The notes below the pieces were generated by a model. That model saw only the letters and a list, made by a program, of their open reading frames with translations, ran no database searches and had not been told where the DNA came from. Below, in pieces: positions 40,201 to 46,234 of a DNA stretch of 64,000 bases. Source of the DNA: Tanypteryx hageni (taxonomy: Eukaryota > Arthropoda > Insecta > Odonata > Petaluridae); contig CM054117.1 of the NCBI GenBank assembly GCA_028673005.1, positions 30,166,561 to 30,230,560 of the forward strand, written 5' to 3'. How positions within the stretch are numbered: position 1 is the first letter of the stretch; every line of letters begins with the position of its first letter. Position numbers and translations under genes: made by a program.

Positions 40201-43200
40201 ATAAATGAATCTTTAAGGCTTGGTATTTTTCCATCACCCCTAAAAACTTCCAAATTAGTTCCTGTTTATAAGAAGAAAGGAAACATTCAAGACATTAACT
40301 GCTATCATCCTATTTCAATCCTAAACCAATTTGCTAAAATTTTTGAGATAGTTTTTATAAACGATTGATTGCATACTTTGAATCTTGCAAAATAATGTCT
40401 CCATTTCAACATAGATTTGGGCAGCATAAATCAACAACAACTGACATTTTTCATGCAGTGAATTGCATTCTATCTGCACTTGATAATAAATTGGAATCTC
40501 TTGGATTATTTTTTTACTTTTCAAAAGCCTTTGATAATGTGAACCATGATCTACTACTAATTAAACTTGATAGGCTAGGAATAAGAGGTGTTGCCAACAA
40601 CTGGATTAAATCATATCTTGGCAGTAGACCATTGCATACAGTAATTAACTTAAATGGAGTGAAATATGTTTCACCTGAAAGGATAGCAACTATAGGGGTT
40701 CCGCAGGGATCGGTTCTCGGACCTATTTTATTCTTGGTGTACATAAACGACCCCCCTAACATTTAAAATCAAATACCAGGTGCTAACGTAATTTTATATG
40801 CTGATGACACTAATGTCCTTCTCTCAGCGAAAACCTCTCTCCATTTAAAAAGCAATAGTAAATTAATTATTCAACAACTGAGTCAGTGGCGTCAAAATAA
40901 TTTTCTCGAATTGAATGCAGATAAATCACAAGTGATTCAATTCTCTCATGTAAATAAATACTGTGAAAATACTGTCCTGGAGATGGGAGGGAAACCCATG
41001 CCGGCTGTCGATTGTTCAAGTTTTCTTGGCATAATAATTGATTCAAATATCACATGGGAAAACCACATCAATAGCCTGGCGAGTCAACTTAGCTCAATCT
41101 GCTTTTTATTGCGACATATTAGGCACACAGTCAGCATGGAGGTGCTCTTAAGCCTCTACTATGGAGAATTCTACTCTCACATAAGTTATAGTATCATTTT
41201 TTGGGGGTCATCCCCTCTTGCCATTAAAATTTTTAGGATACAAAAAAAAGCATTATGTCTAATGGCTAATGAATCATACAGAAGTCCATGCCGTCCTTTA
41301 TTTAGTAGTCTTAAGATTCTCCCTATACCCTGGGTATATATTCTTACCTTACTGTTGTTTATTTAAAAAACGTGATTTTGAAAAGAATTGTGATTTCCAT
41401 CAGTTTGGTACCAGGGGATCTAAAAATCTTCATATTTCCTTTACTAGAACTAGGATAGCATTAATGGATCCTAATTCACTTAGTTCTCGTCTATATAACC
41501 AACTCCCAGAAGATTTGAAGAATATTAAAGAGCCTGGATTATTTAAATCTAGACTCAAAGCCTTATTACTTAGTAAATTATTTTACTCAATTAGTGAATA
41601 CCTAAATAATGATATCAAATAGACTAGACTCTTATATAATTATTTTTGTCATTACCGTATTTTGCTGTAACATATATACTCTTGTAAACTGTAATTTAAT
41701 TTTCTTATGTTCTTATATTTAGATATATTGATTAGCTTTCCAAATCCTTTTCTTGTCCTTCTATATGTATGTTTCTGTATTTTTACTTTTTGACTTGTCC
41801 TATATCATTGTAATGATCTCTGGATTAATAAATTTATTATTATTATTATTAATAGTTGTGCAAGCTTAAACACAGGTCAGAGCGTGACAAGCACCTTGGA
41901 AACATTTCCTGCATACTTTTAGACACACAACCAACATTCCCCTTGGTAATGTTTACTATAAAAACACGTTTTTCAATGTTCTGTAATAATACCTCAAATT
42001 TGTAGTCTAACACTATTTTCATTATGATCATAAAAAAACTTGAGGCAATTAAGAAGTGAAACATTTAGTTCCTATCAATTCTAAATGAATTTTAAATAAA
42101 CTATAATAAAAAGGGCAAGTAGATGCTTATAATGTTAAGCAATAAGGGCAAGTAGATGCTTATAATGTTAAGCAATAACAAAGACAAAGTTGACAAAGTT
42201 TCTTACCACACACCCCGAAGCAAACATTTAGCCATCTGTTTTGTTTTCATGGAGGATAAAACAAGAGTCTTTTCATGATCACCAGGACCATCACTTATGC
42301 TGACTACCTTGCAGCGCTTAAGTGAATCTAACTGCAAATCTTCACTGAAACATAAACAATTAAAGGTTAATGCTGAACTTAACCAATGGCTGATCATTAA
42401 TTATATTTCAATAAACAAATGGTTACTGACTGCAATGATTTTTTAATGTCAGTATAAATAGGTAAAAACTTTTGAAAACAGGACTATGTATTTATTATTA
42501 GTTATAACAATAGTTTCCAAAATACTAAAGTTTCAATGTGATATTTCTCTACTTGCCAAAAATATAAAACAAACCTCTATGGTCCTCAAGAAACACATTT
42601 AATGGCATACGAAATGCAACTACAAATTTACACCAACACCCTCATGAATTAAACCCTTTTATAAAACGACCCTTGCCAGTGCTAAAGAGGCTAATAAAAT
42701 TTATGTAACACTTACATTCTTTGATCCAAAGATTTATCATTTGGACACAAATCCCAATCATCAAAGAAGTCTTCAAAATGGTCTTCGGCGTCGTTTTTAA
42801 ATTCGTGGTTTGATATTTTGACATCCAATGATTCTTGTAAAATGTTCGTTTTCGATGAGTTTGTACAATGCTGTACGATATGAACATCCGAGTCCACTTC
42901 ATCGATGATATGCTCTGGTGATAATAAATTACCCTGACTAGCTACAATCTCGCAAGATATTTTCCCTTCAAAATATTTGTTTTCTTTGGAAACAGGTTCA
43001 CAACTTGAATCCTGGTCCTGACCTACACAACAATCTGATGTTTCATGTATTGGAGTACATAAATTATCTTGATTAACCACTTCTTTCACCGACAATATCG
43101 CAGTAGAACATGACTTAACACTAAAAACGTCTTTCGAGGATAAGTGATCAGCCACATTACTTTTAACGGAAGTCTGCAAAGATTTGGTAACATTGAACTT

Positions 43201-43653
43201 CTTGGCGAAATGGCACAATGGGGTCTTACGCTTAATGCTTTTAGGAGTAGGAGGTAATATATCTTCAATAGAGCAATCACTTGTGTCCACATCATCTTTA
43301 GAAATAAAAATGGCACTTCCACCTTTCTTTGGCGAAGTATTGTTGCTACGCTCTTTCTCTGGCGAAACACTTGAACTAGATTTGTGACCAAAGTAAACCG
43401 AGCAGATTTCCGCTGTGGTATCTTGTTTTAGGCAAGTGAATCCTCTAGAAGTTTCTGCTACAGCTTTGTGGATCTTTGGTGGGTCATTACGACCTGATAT
43501 ATCCACCGTCCTTTGAAAAAACTTAAATAGTTTTGCCTGGCCTGGTTGACAATTATCCTGAAAAGAAACGAACTCTTTAGCGCTTATTTAACTATATATG
43601 TAAAAGGGAGAACCAACTTCAGTACGTACTGCTTTTCTTTTCCTCATGATCAT
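1505..43653 (-). CDS. DNA2: DNA2 DNA replication ATP-dependent helicase/nuclease (18 exons, complete)
   Basis: DNA2 trims 5' flaps during Okazaki fragment maturation and resects DNA ends; it acts in the nucleus (and mitochondria in mammals). Joined exons: 43653-43630, 43557-42716, 42344-42207, 38223-38103, 34204-33950, 28196-27804, 24259-24108, 20321-20052, 19082-18894, 18243-17941, 17812-17663, 17028-16877, 16554-16301, 16209-16016, 14620-14434, 12462-12226, 9901-9677, 1717-1505. All introns are GT-AG, phases agree and the total is 4299 nt (1432 aa). Visible: PIP box QAKLFKFF (15-22); Fe-S cysteines C397, C717, C720, C726; nuclease GKIDATV (D569) and PLELKTG (E596, K598); Walker A GLPGTGKT (K998); DEAG box (1107-1110); GDPQQLPP (1131-1138); QYRM (1170-1173); [11 protein letters not shown] (1332-1342); AITRAK (1376-1381). 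Human DNA2 is about 1060 aa; the extra length is mostly N-terminal and low in recognisable domains. Large introns are full of transposons, but the reading frame is intact. Confidence 0.95.
1508..1513 (-). terminator. Candidate DNA2 poly(A) signal abutting the stop codon
   Basis: Minus strand reads AATAAA directly before the TGA stop. If used, the 3' UTR would be only about 10-25 nt. No better AATAAA is obvious within the next several hundred bases, so a longer UTR is equally possible. Confidence 0.3.
2601..2990 (+). pseudogene. pogo/Tigger transposase remnant (DNA-binding domain)
   Basis: Plus-strand translation with one stop and frame changes gives [20 protein letters not shown], then [20 protein letters not shown] and [20 protein letters not shown], the paired helix-turn-helix (CENP-B/Tc5 type) of pogo transposases. 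The DDE part is missing: the match stops where the neighbouring hAT end begins (2995). Confidence 0.65.
3123..3553. mobile_element. MITE with TA target
   Basis: Starts CAGTAATACCTCTATATACG after TA and ends with the inverted GAGGTATTACT. No coding capacity. Mariner or pogo-type by its termini and TA target. Confidence 0.6.
3610..5003 (+). mobile_element. Tigger/pogo element with transposase N-terminus
   Basis: Inverted ends CAGTAGGGTC...GACCCTACTG between TA dinucleotides. At 3702-3929 it encodes [13 protein letters not shown] followed by a helix-turn-helix matching Tigger/jerky proteins ([20 protein letters not shown]). The frame is then interrupted by a nested element. Confidence 0.75.
3952..4911. 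mobile_element. Pogo-type MITE nested in the Tigger element
   Basis: Inverted ends CCATATCTGCCTGAATATAAG and CTTCTATTCAGGCAAATATGG flanked by TA. Non-coding. The same TACCATATTTG-CGAATA terminal theme recurs at 34631, 25578, 53838 and 58178. Confidence 0.7.
5327..5610. mobile_element. hAT MITE, first of the GTCTAGAC train
   Basis: Ends CAGTGCTATTCAAAC and CTTCGAATACCAGTG are imperfect inverted repeats. Flanking octamers GCCTAGAC (5319-5326) and TTATAGAC (5611-5618) match at 5 of 8 positions. Non-coding. Confidence 0.65.
5619..5948. mobile_element. hAT MITE, second of the train
   Basis: Ends CAGAGGTTTTCAACC and GGTTGAAAACTTCTG are inverted with one mismatch. Left octamer TTATAGAC, right GTCTAGAC (5949-5956). 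Contains the inverted pair GGGTACAT...GGGTACGT typical of hAT MITE subterminal repeats. Non-coding. Confidence 0.75.
5957..6150. mobile_element. hAT MITE, third of the train
   Basis: Starts CAATGGTGAGCAATCTGC and ends GTTTACCAATG. Flanked on both sides by a perfect GTCTAGAC octamer (5949-5956 and 6151-6158). Internal GCAGCC and GGCCTGCA blocks resemble hAT subterminal sequence. 194 bp, non-coding. Confidence 0.7.
6840..7133 (-). mobile_element. tRNA-derived SINE inside the hAT element
   Basis: Read on the minus strand from 7133 it has a Pol III A-box-like TGGTGTAGTGGTTAG and a B-box-like GGGTACGAATCC, then a GC-rich body. At over 50% GC it stands out from the AT-rich surroundings. Its tRNA head abuts the TA microsatellite at 7134. 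Confidence 0.7.
7134..7224. repeat. TA dinucleotide microsatellite
   Basis: About 45 uninterrupted AT/TA units next to the SINE head. Likely length-variable. Confidence 0.97.
7460..9375 (+). pseudogene. hAT transposase (ZBED5/GTF2IRD2-like), broken
   Basis: From ATG at 7460: [17 protein letters not shown], stop, then a BED-type finger [20 protein letters not shown]. Two longer pieces follow: 8051-8476 (with [12 protein letters not shown]) and 8495-9064 ([20 protein letters not shown]). IAVDESCDI near 8000 holds the first catalytic Asp. The end (9065-9375) keeps the dimerisation motif TWNSLPE and [16 protein letters not shown]. At least four stops or frame breaks show it is inactive, but most of the protein is readable, so decay is modest. 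Confidence 0.85.
9677..9901 (-). CDS. DNA2: DNA2 exon 17 (motif V)
   Basis: Residues 1288-1362. [19 protein letters not shown] matches SDIGIIAPYRQQLKII, and [20 protein letters not shown] is motif V. 225 nt in phase 0. The donor GTTAGA lies 99 bp from the right end of the hAT train. Confidence 0.95.
9951..11211. mobile_element. Pogo-type MITE copy 1 (same family as 58178-58898)
   Basis: Shares with 58178-58898 long blocks such as ATGAGATAATCATT, TGTTTGGGT-AAAT and the right end AACAAGGATG...TATATGCAAGTAAATGTGG. Ends are diverged. From about 10675 to 10980 it holds extra DNA beginning ACTAGTAGTTGCCCGTCGAT that is absent from the other copy, probably a later insertion. Confidence 0.6.
11348..11648. 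mobile_element. Tigger-type MITE
   Basis: Inverted ends CAGTAGAGTCCTGATTATC and GATAATCGAGACTCTACTA between TA dinucleotides, the classical CAGTAGAGTCTCGATTATC Tigger terminus. Its centre is a 20-bp-arm hairpin (11496-11564). Confidence 0.75.
12226..12462 (-). CDS. DNA2: DNA2 exon 16
   Basis: Residues 1209-1287, a less conserved segment between motifs IV and [14 protein letters not shown] aligns with VCFLNTDKVPAPE, and [16 protein letters not shown] with NVTEAKLIVFLTSIFV. 237 nt in phase 0; donor TTG/GTAGGT chosen because the alternative one codon later breaks the frame. Confidence 0.92.
12639..14170. mobile_element. Pogo/mariner-type element with nested hAT
   Basis: Starts CAGGCAAACCTCCCTT and ends AAGTGAAGTTTGCCTG, inverted repeats flanked by TA on both sides. 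1532 bp. No transposase recognised; a hAT-like insertion lies at about 12719-13242. Confidence 0.65.
12719..13242. mobile_element. hAT-like MITE nested in 12639-14170
   Basis: AATGGTATTCAAC near the left edge and the inverted GTTGAATACC near the right edge, each followed inward by GGCATAC / GCATACC blocks. No clean target duplication found, so the exact ends are uncertain. Confidence 0.5.
14434..14620 (-). CDS. DNA2: DNA2 exon 15 (motif IV QYRMN)
   Basis: Residues 1146-1208. [12 protein letters not shown] matches ALGMSESLFKRL and [10 protein letters not shown] is helicase motif IV. The open frame continues upstream, but phase and homology place the acceptor at TTCTCCCAG before 14620. Donor GTGAGT. 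Confidence 0.93.
14816..15051. mobile_element. hAT MITE
   Basis: Ends CAGTGGTCAACAACA and GGCTGCTGACCATAG are imperfect inverted repeats. Target duplications GTGTAGAA and GTATAGAA agree at 7 of 8 bases. Contains GGGTCAATGGGTGACCC. Non-coding. Confidence 0.75.
15082..15454. mobile_element. Foldback element with ~135-bp inverted repeats
   Basis: Two arms of about 135 bp (15082-15222 and 15315-15454), roughly 85% alike when inverted, separated by about 90 bp. Flanked by perfect TTATTATT octamers (15074-15081, 15455-15462). More GC-rich than its surroundings. The 8-bp duplication fits hAT or foldback types; the long arms also resemble Mutator MITEs, which usually make 9 bp. Confidence 0.8.
16016..16209 (-). 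CDS. DNA2: DNA2 exon 14 (DEAG box, motif III)
   Basis: Residues 1082-1146. [11 protein letters not shown] is Walker B (human DNA2 has DEAS), and VGDPQQLPP is motif III. Acceptor TAATAG, donor GTATTT. Confidence 0.95.
16301..16554 (-). CDS. DNA2: DNA2 exon 13 (Walker A lysine, motif Ia)
   Basis: Residues 997-1081. Starts with the GKTAT of Walker A (K998) and carries motif Ia [17 protein letters not shown], matching LLTSYTHSAVDNILLKL of vertebrate DNA2. Ends in phase 0. Confidence 0.95.
16877..17028 (-). CDS. DNA2: DNA2 exon 12 (Q motif, start of Walker A)
   Basis: Residues 946-997. [13 protein letters not shown] matches the Q motif (LNKPQRQAMKKVL), and the exon ends inside Walker A at GLPGTG. 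The intron therefore splits the P-loop codon for Gly997. Confidence 0.93.
17663..17812 (-). CDS. DNA2: DNA2 exon 11
   Basis: Residues 896-946. Ends [13 protein letters not shown], matching SKKLRDLIIDF of vertebrate DNA2. Found by translating between neighbouring exons; acceptor TATATGCAG, donor GTAGGT. Confidence 0.9.
17941..18243 (-). CDS. DNA2: DNA2 exon 10
   Basis: Residues 795-896. [20 protein letters not shown] matches LMAGDRVIVSGEERSLFAL of vertebrate DNA2, the beta-barrel (domain 1B) part of the helicase. Acceptor TTTTAG, donor GTAAGA. Confidence 0.92.
18521..18826. repeat. 153-bp tandem duplication in DNA2 intron 9
   Basis: Copies 18521-18673 and 18674-18826 differ at roughly ten positions. 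Each unit also contains two related half-units around GATATTCAAAG, pointing to an older smaller repeat. The second copy ends 67 bp from the exon 9 donor. Confidence 0.9.
18894..19082 (-). CDS. DNA2: DNA2 exon 9
   Basis: Residues 732-795. [20 protein letters not shown] matches the region after the Fe-S domain in animal DNA2 (THLEYFSLWCLMLTLESQ). The donor lies 67 bp from a 153-bp tandem duplication in the next intron. Confidence 0.92.
19155..19195. repeat. Short Penelope-end-like fragment
   Basis: ACTGGTTTCCCTACGATCAT and GCATCCTCA resemble the end of the Penelope-like element at about 20476 (ACTGGTTTCGTTACGATCGT, GCATCTTCA). Only about 40 bp match. Confidence 0.4.
20052..20321 (-). CDS. DNA2: DNA2 exon 8 (Fe-S cluster C-x2-C-x5-C)
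   Basis: Residues 642-732. [15 protein letters not shown] matches the DNA2 helix [25 protein letters not shown] (C717, C720, C726) gives the three C-terminal Fe-S ligands. The 3.8-kb intron before it holds a Penelope-like element and its own insertion. Confidence 0.95.
22309..22381 (-). tRNA. tRNA-like sequence, copy 1 (not a functional tRNA gene by my reading)
   Basis: Minus strand folds as a cloverleaf: acceptor GCTACGA/TCATAGC with one mismatch, D stem GTTC/GAAT, anticodon stem TCCGC/GTGGA, loop CCAGCAA (anticodon position AGC, but C instead of T before it), T arm CTGGG-TTCGATT-CCCGG. A box TAGTTCAGTGG and B box GGTTCGATTCC are intact. The non-U33 and repeat context indicate a mobile-element module. 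Confidence 0.6.
22615..22687 (-). tRNA. tRNA-like sequence, copy 2
   Basis: Same fold as copy 1 with four changes: loop CCGACAA (anticodon position GAC), T arm CCGGG-TTTGATT-CCCGG. The anticodon bases differ between the copies while the stems are kept, so decoding is not under constraint. Part of the right-hand terminal repeat. Confidence 0.6.
24108..24259 (-). CDS. DNA2: DNA2 exon 7 (nuclease catalytic E-x-K)
   Basis: Residues 592-642. Begins [10 protein letters not shown], the E-x-K motif of the RecB-family nuclease (E596, K598), followed by [12 protein letters not shown], matching the conserved RSQVVLYTLL helix. Found by translating the minus strand between neighbouring exons; ends AG, completing an Arg codon with exon 8. 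Confidence 0.92.
25578..26755 (+). mobile_element. Pogo/Tigger element copy 1 (family of 53838-54761)
   Basis: Ends CTGTATTTCTTGACATATAAG and inverted CGAGAAATATGG. At 25998-26330 broken frames read [19 protein letters not shown] and [19 protein letters not shown], a pogo-type helix-turn-helix. About 350 bp near the right end (26370-26640) is missing from the other copy. Confidence 0.75.
27804..28196 (-). CDS. DNA2: DNA2 exon 6 (nuclease domain)
   Basis: Residues 461-591. [20 protein letters not shown] matches the DNA2 nuclease core; D569 corresponds to the catalytic metal-binding aspartate (human D277). 393 nt, phase 0 at both ends; acceptor TATTCTCAG, donor GTGTGT. Confidence 0.95.
28508..29114 (+). 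mobile_element. hAT element, internally deleted, with BED finger
   Basis: Ends CAGTGGTTCTCAAC and GTTGAGAACCACTG are perfect inverted repeats; perfect 8-bp target duplication AGCTAGAG (28500-28507, 29115-29122). The plus strand keeps a ZBED5-like N-terminus: [16 protein letters not shown], a BED finger [15 protein letters not shown]...HSTTKHA and [18 protein letters not shown], with one stop. The DDE and dimerisation parts are gone. Confidence 0.9.
29250..30860 (-). pseudogene. Tigger/jerky-type transposase, broken
   Basis: On the minus strand: MSKRKQ-like start and helix-turn-helix (30743-30501: [20 protein letters not shown]), then DDE pieces [32 protein letters not shown] (second catalytic Asp) and [17 protein letters not shown], and a C-terminal [15 protein letters not shown]. 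Split by several frame breaks. The inverted termini were not identified. Confidence 0.8.
30890..31740. repeat. Diverged repeats with TTTCAACCAAATTTGGTACA-like units
   Basis: Several loosely repeated blocks: GGCTGAACTGATTTCAACCA, GAATTTGGAAGGAATCAACA, GATTTGGAAGGAATTGGCTG and GGGCTACCAC/GGGCTGCCAC. I cannot define a unit or element ends. Confidence 0.5.
31515..33635. repeat. Inverted repeat pair about 1.9 kb apart
   Basis: About 120 bp at 31515-31640 (GGGAAAGCATTGTTTTCATG, ATCGATTTCGAGATTTCAAT) returns inverted at 33500-33635 (ATTGAAATCTCG-like ATCGAAATCTCGAATTCGAT). It may be a long terminal-inverted-repeat element, or two copies of one repeat in opposite orientation. The interior has no recognised coding. 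Confidence 0.5.
33297..33343. repeat. GC-rich palindromes
   Basis: AATCCCGGGAAATTCCCGGGATT (33297-33319) is a near-perfect palindrome, directly followed by a second hairpin GGGATTCA-GAATT-GTGAATCCC. Three CCCGGG cores within 40 bp of otherwise AT-rich intron. Confidence 0.85.
33950..34204 (-). CDS. DNA2: DNA2 exon 5 (first Fe-S cysteine)
   Basis: Residues 376-460. [20 protein letters not shown] matches the animal DNA2 segment with LISGTSIASSIRCMRR; its cysteine (C397 here) is the N-terminal ligand of the 4Fe-4S cluster. [12 protein letters not shown] matches the conserved GTVLHEVFQ helix at the start of the RecB-like nuclease. 255 nt, phase 0 at both ends. Confidence 0.95.
34631..36167 (-). 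mobile_element. Tigger/pogo element with broken transposase
   Basis: Inverted ends CCGTATTTACCCGAATCCAAG and CTTGGATTCGAGTAAATATGG, TA on both sides. On the minus strand about 35522-34973 encodes a DDE_1 transposase piece: [49 protein letters not shown] (second Asp), then [17 protein letters not shown]. Frame breaks present; N-terminal domain not recognised. Confidence 0.88.
37286..37983. mobile_element. TA-flanked element, AGATGACCAG ends
   Basis: Starts AGATGACCAGATGTTATTTT and ends with inverted AATATGGTCACCT, each beside TA. A second AGATGATCAGATGTTCAG at 37916 forms a shorter inverted pair with the same right end, so a small MITE may be nested at 37916-37983. Non-coding. Confidence 0.55.
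38103..38223 (-). CDS. DNA2: DNA2 exon 4
   Basis: Residues 335-375. CGDVINIRC followed by WILGDE matches animal DNA2 PGDIIHLEG...TWIID. Acceptor TTTTGTAG, donor GTATGT, ending in phase 0. Confidence 0.9.
38700..41850 (+). mobile_element. APE-type non-LTR retrotransposon (LINE), decayed
   Basis: Plus-strand frames give an apurinic-type endonuclease ([30 protein letters not shown] at its end) and a reverse transcriptase ([58 protein letters not shown] at 40797-40808; [12 protein letters not shown]). At least five frameshifts or stops. The 3' end is a TTATTATTA tail at about 41826-41851. CR1/Jockey-like by motif style; the clade is not settled. Inserted in DNA2 intron 3. Confidence 0.88.
42111..42176. 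repeat. Perfect 33-bp tandem duplication
   Basis: Unit AAGGGCAAGTAGATGCTTAT plus 13 more bases, at 42111-42143 and 42144-42176, identical. It lies 24 bp inside DNA2 intron 3 from the exon 3 donor. Identity suggests a very recent duplication. Confidence 0.97.
42207..42344 (-). CDS. DNA2: DNA2 exon 3
   Basis: Residues 289-335. Matches the animal DNA2 region containing RYLVLAV (here RCKVVSIS), the start of the conserved core. Acceptor TTTCAG, donor GTAAGA. A perfect 33-bp tandem repeat lies about 30 bp into the downstream intron. Confidence 0.9.
42716..43557 (-). CDS. DNA2: DNA2 exon 2 (PIP box, Ser/Asp-rich N-terminal extension)
   Basis: Residues 9-289. Acceptor TTTCTTTTCAG before 43557, donor GTAAGTG after 42716. 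It carries QAKLFKFF at 43539-43516, fitting the PCNA-binding consensus Q-x-x-[ILM]-x-x-[FY]-[FY]. The rest is polar, with Ser-Pro and Thr-Pro pairs (for example [13 protein letters not shown]), and ends in an acidic stretch ([12 protein letters not shown]). The acidic aromatic patch resembles RPA-binding peptides, but that is only a resemblance. No known domain; probably disordered. Confidence 0.85.
43630..43653 (-). CDS. DNA2: DNA2 exon 1 (24-nt coding micro-exon, start codon)
   Basis: Codes MIMRKRKA and ends at a GTACGT donor. It joins in phase 0, over a 72-nt intron, to the exon carrying the PIP box. Two in-frame ATGs (43653 and 43647) could each start the protein; the basic KRK could serve in nuclear import. 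This exon is inferred from the donor, phase and ATG only, since so short a stretch has no homology signal. If it is wrong, the start lies further upstream. Confidence 0.6.
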
Positions 43654-46228
43654 GCACTTTATACACTATATGTTGATAGCATGTTTTCAAATAAGACTTT
43701 GAACCGACATGTTTACATATACACAGTTTCCCGCGATTATGTCTGTGTAGAGGGTGTCGAGCCACAGGGATGAGAAATTGTAGGTACGTTATTCTAAGGA
43801 AAATATATGAAACATTTAATCCCCCATTTTTATCAGTTTATTTAATGAAAATATTTCATTTTTAATTAATGAAGTATCAGTGATAAAATATATGAAGTTT
43901 TGATGATATTATTTTTATACCAATACGTCATGTCAGGGTAATGACAACCGTGTGGTGTCAATAACCTTCATGAATTGTAAAAAAATCCCGCGAATGAATA
44001 AATATGGATGGCGCAATGAAACTAAATATCGAGAAAGTCCGCTTAAAAGAAAATTTTCAAATGGAGAAGTAAAAACAGTGGAATGGAATATATCGCTGTA
44101 GTTCTTGAAAAGATTTATTTATGACAAACTTCACCTCATAGGACTCTCCTAGTCTGTCTTCTGCTTTACAGTACGTCTATTATCTGGTACAATCATGGTG
44201 CTATCTCGAAGGTCTAACAATAAGTTGCGTTTATAAAATCTTCGGGTTTATAATATTAAAGTAAGGCCTCTGTCGAGAGTCTATATCTGTTGGTGGGCAA
44301 AATTTGAACATCTATTTTTAGTAAATTTAGTGATATATGAACTCCATAATTATAGTGAATTAAGAGTAAGAGTTGCTCTGATTTCTCTAAGTTTATTCAA
44401 CTGGATGTCATTGAAGCTTTAAAAAGGTATAAAAAAACATTGGTGAAAGCTTAAATAAAGTTATTTTAAAAACAATGTATGTAATTGTTAATAGAATACC
44501 GACAAGGAGTTTGGCGAAAAGCTTAATTGAAAGGTCTTATTCCATATTACGAGAACAAATTAGTTGTTTTTCTGGTAAAGGTTAGAGTTGAGATTTGGTC
44601 CGAGGTGGATAACTTGAAATCACATCTATGCATATTTAAGGTCAAAGCCAAGGAAAAATCAGTGTAGACAAAAATTCGAATTTTATTTCAATCCATTATA
44701 ACTCTTAAGCACGAAAAAAAATTACTCCAAAAGGTTAGGAAATACCATGTTCTAACTCAACAAAATACTTTTTGATTGTCAAAAACTCGTTTTGCGCATA
44801 TTTAGGTAAAATTTGTCAATAGGTTTAGGGTATCATCATTTCACATTATTCAAACTAGCCATTATGTACTGGTTTAGATATACAAGGTTCTCTCGGCTGT
44901 TGTGGGATAGCATTCCCGAAAAACTTTTACTACAGTAGCCTTAAGAATGTTGGAGTGGCAATTCTGCAATATTAACTTGCTCTTGTATTGCCATACTGCT
45001 TTTGAAAGTGATACACATTTTATAAAATTAAACATCGAATTACTACGGCTTTTCTTTTAAGTGTTTCATCAAAATTACCACCATAAATTTGTAGTCGCAC
45101 AAGAACCGTATATTATAAAATCTATTAAATGAAATAATCTATCTAGGAATTTTACTCAAAGAATTTATTCACGCATTTCAAAAATGAAATGAGAAAGTTA
45201 CAGTTTCACAATGACCCAAAGGAATGTGAGGATAAAATTAGGCATTTCCACAAGAAATATGTAATTAAATGACCTAAAAGCGCCTTATAGAATTATTACA
45301 TACCATTGCATTTGTAAGAAAGTGAAGATGTGCGTGGTACCTTTCCAAATAACAGACATGTAGAATAGTTATTCCTAAGAGATGTTTTAAGCAATAGGGC
45401 TTTCTTAATAATTACTTGAACAAGATATTTCAACCAAAAATGATTAAAATTCAAATAAAGGAAGATTTAAAATTCAACAGATATGCCTGTTAAGTGAAAA
45501 TGCACTTGAAACAATCAGTTTATTGAGCAAAAAGCAACTATTTCCTTTGACTGTGAGAAACATCATTTGACTGTTTTAATAGATCAAGCACCATCCCACA
45601 CAAATACAGATGAATAGAAATCTTCATAATGGTGAAATACTCTTTATAACCTCATAATTCTTGATTAAACAAGAAAAGTATATTTTTTTAATGCTGAAAA
45701 GTATGGATACTGCTATTGTAACCATGAAAATAATTTGAATACATCCTATTGATAAATAATAGCACATTTTCAATATTTATTCCCTTGCAAAATCAGAATT
45801 ATTCTATTATTACTATTAATAGACTTAAGTTTGCTTGCTAGAAAGAGTAAAAATCATGGTTAATCACTGAAAACTTCTTTTTATTTGTGCAGTTAAAACA
45901 CAAATTTTGAGGCTAGTTGTATCCAAGGTGCTTAAATAAAAATTGAATGGTCTATTTCTAACAAGATAAATATGCTTTAACTGAATCATCTGTGCAAAGC
46001 TGTTTCAATTACAAAAATGTAGGCATGTAATGGCAATAATGACACCTTCAATACAGGGCAATCATTTGGGCTAACATCATTAAAAGAAGCATTAAACAAT
46101 TCTATAGGCATATTCTAAACATATGTAATTTTGTGATGTACCACAAATAGGTTTAAAAATAATGCACCAAATAACACTTACATGAAAAACAAAATAAAAG
46201 ACAAAGCAGTTAAACTTTTTACAGGATT
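43654..46228. other. Intergenic region between ATXN2 3' end and DNA2 5' end
   Basis: About 2.6 kb of AT-rich DNA with no credible reading frame and no repeat I recognise. The DNA2 promoter presumably lies at its left edge, where two CCCGCGA cores occur (43730 and 43987). Confidence 0.6.
43727..43734 (+). promoter_or_regulatory. E2F-like site TTTCCCGC upstream of DNA2
   Basis: The octamer fits the E2F/DP consensus TTTSSCGC and lies 74 bp upstream of the proposed DNA2 start codon. A second CCCGCGA core lies at 43987-43993. Replication genes are commonly E2F-driven; use here is inferred. Confidence 0.4.
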
Positions 46229-46234
46229 TTTATT
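46229..46234 (-). terminator. Candidate ATXN2 poly(A) signal
   Basis: Minus-strand AATAAA about 500 nt after the ataxin-2 stop, in an A/T-rich stretch. It would give a 3' UTR of roughly 520 nt. No transcript evidence. Confidence 0.4.
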
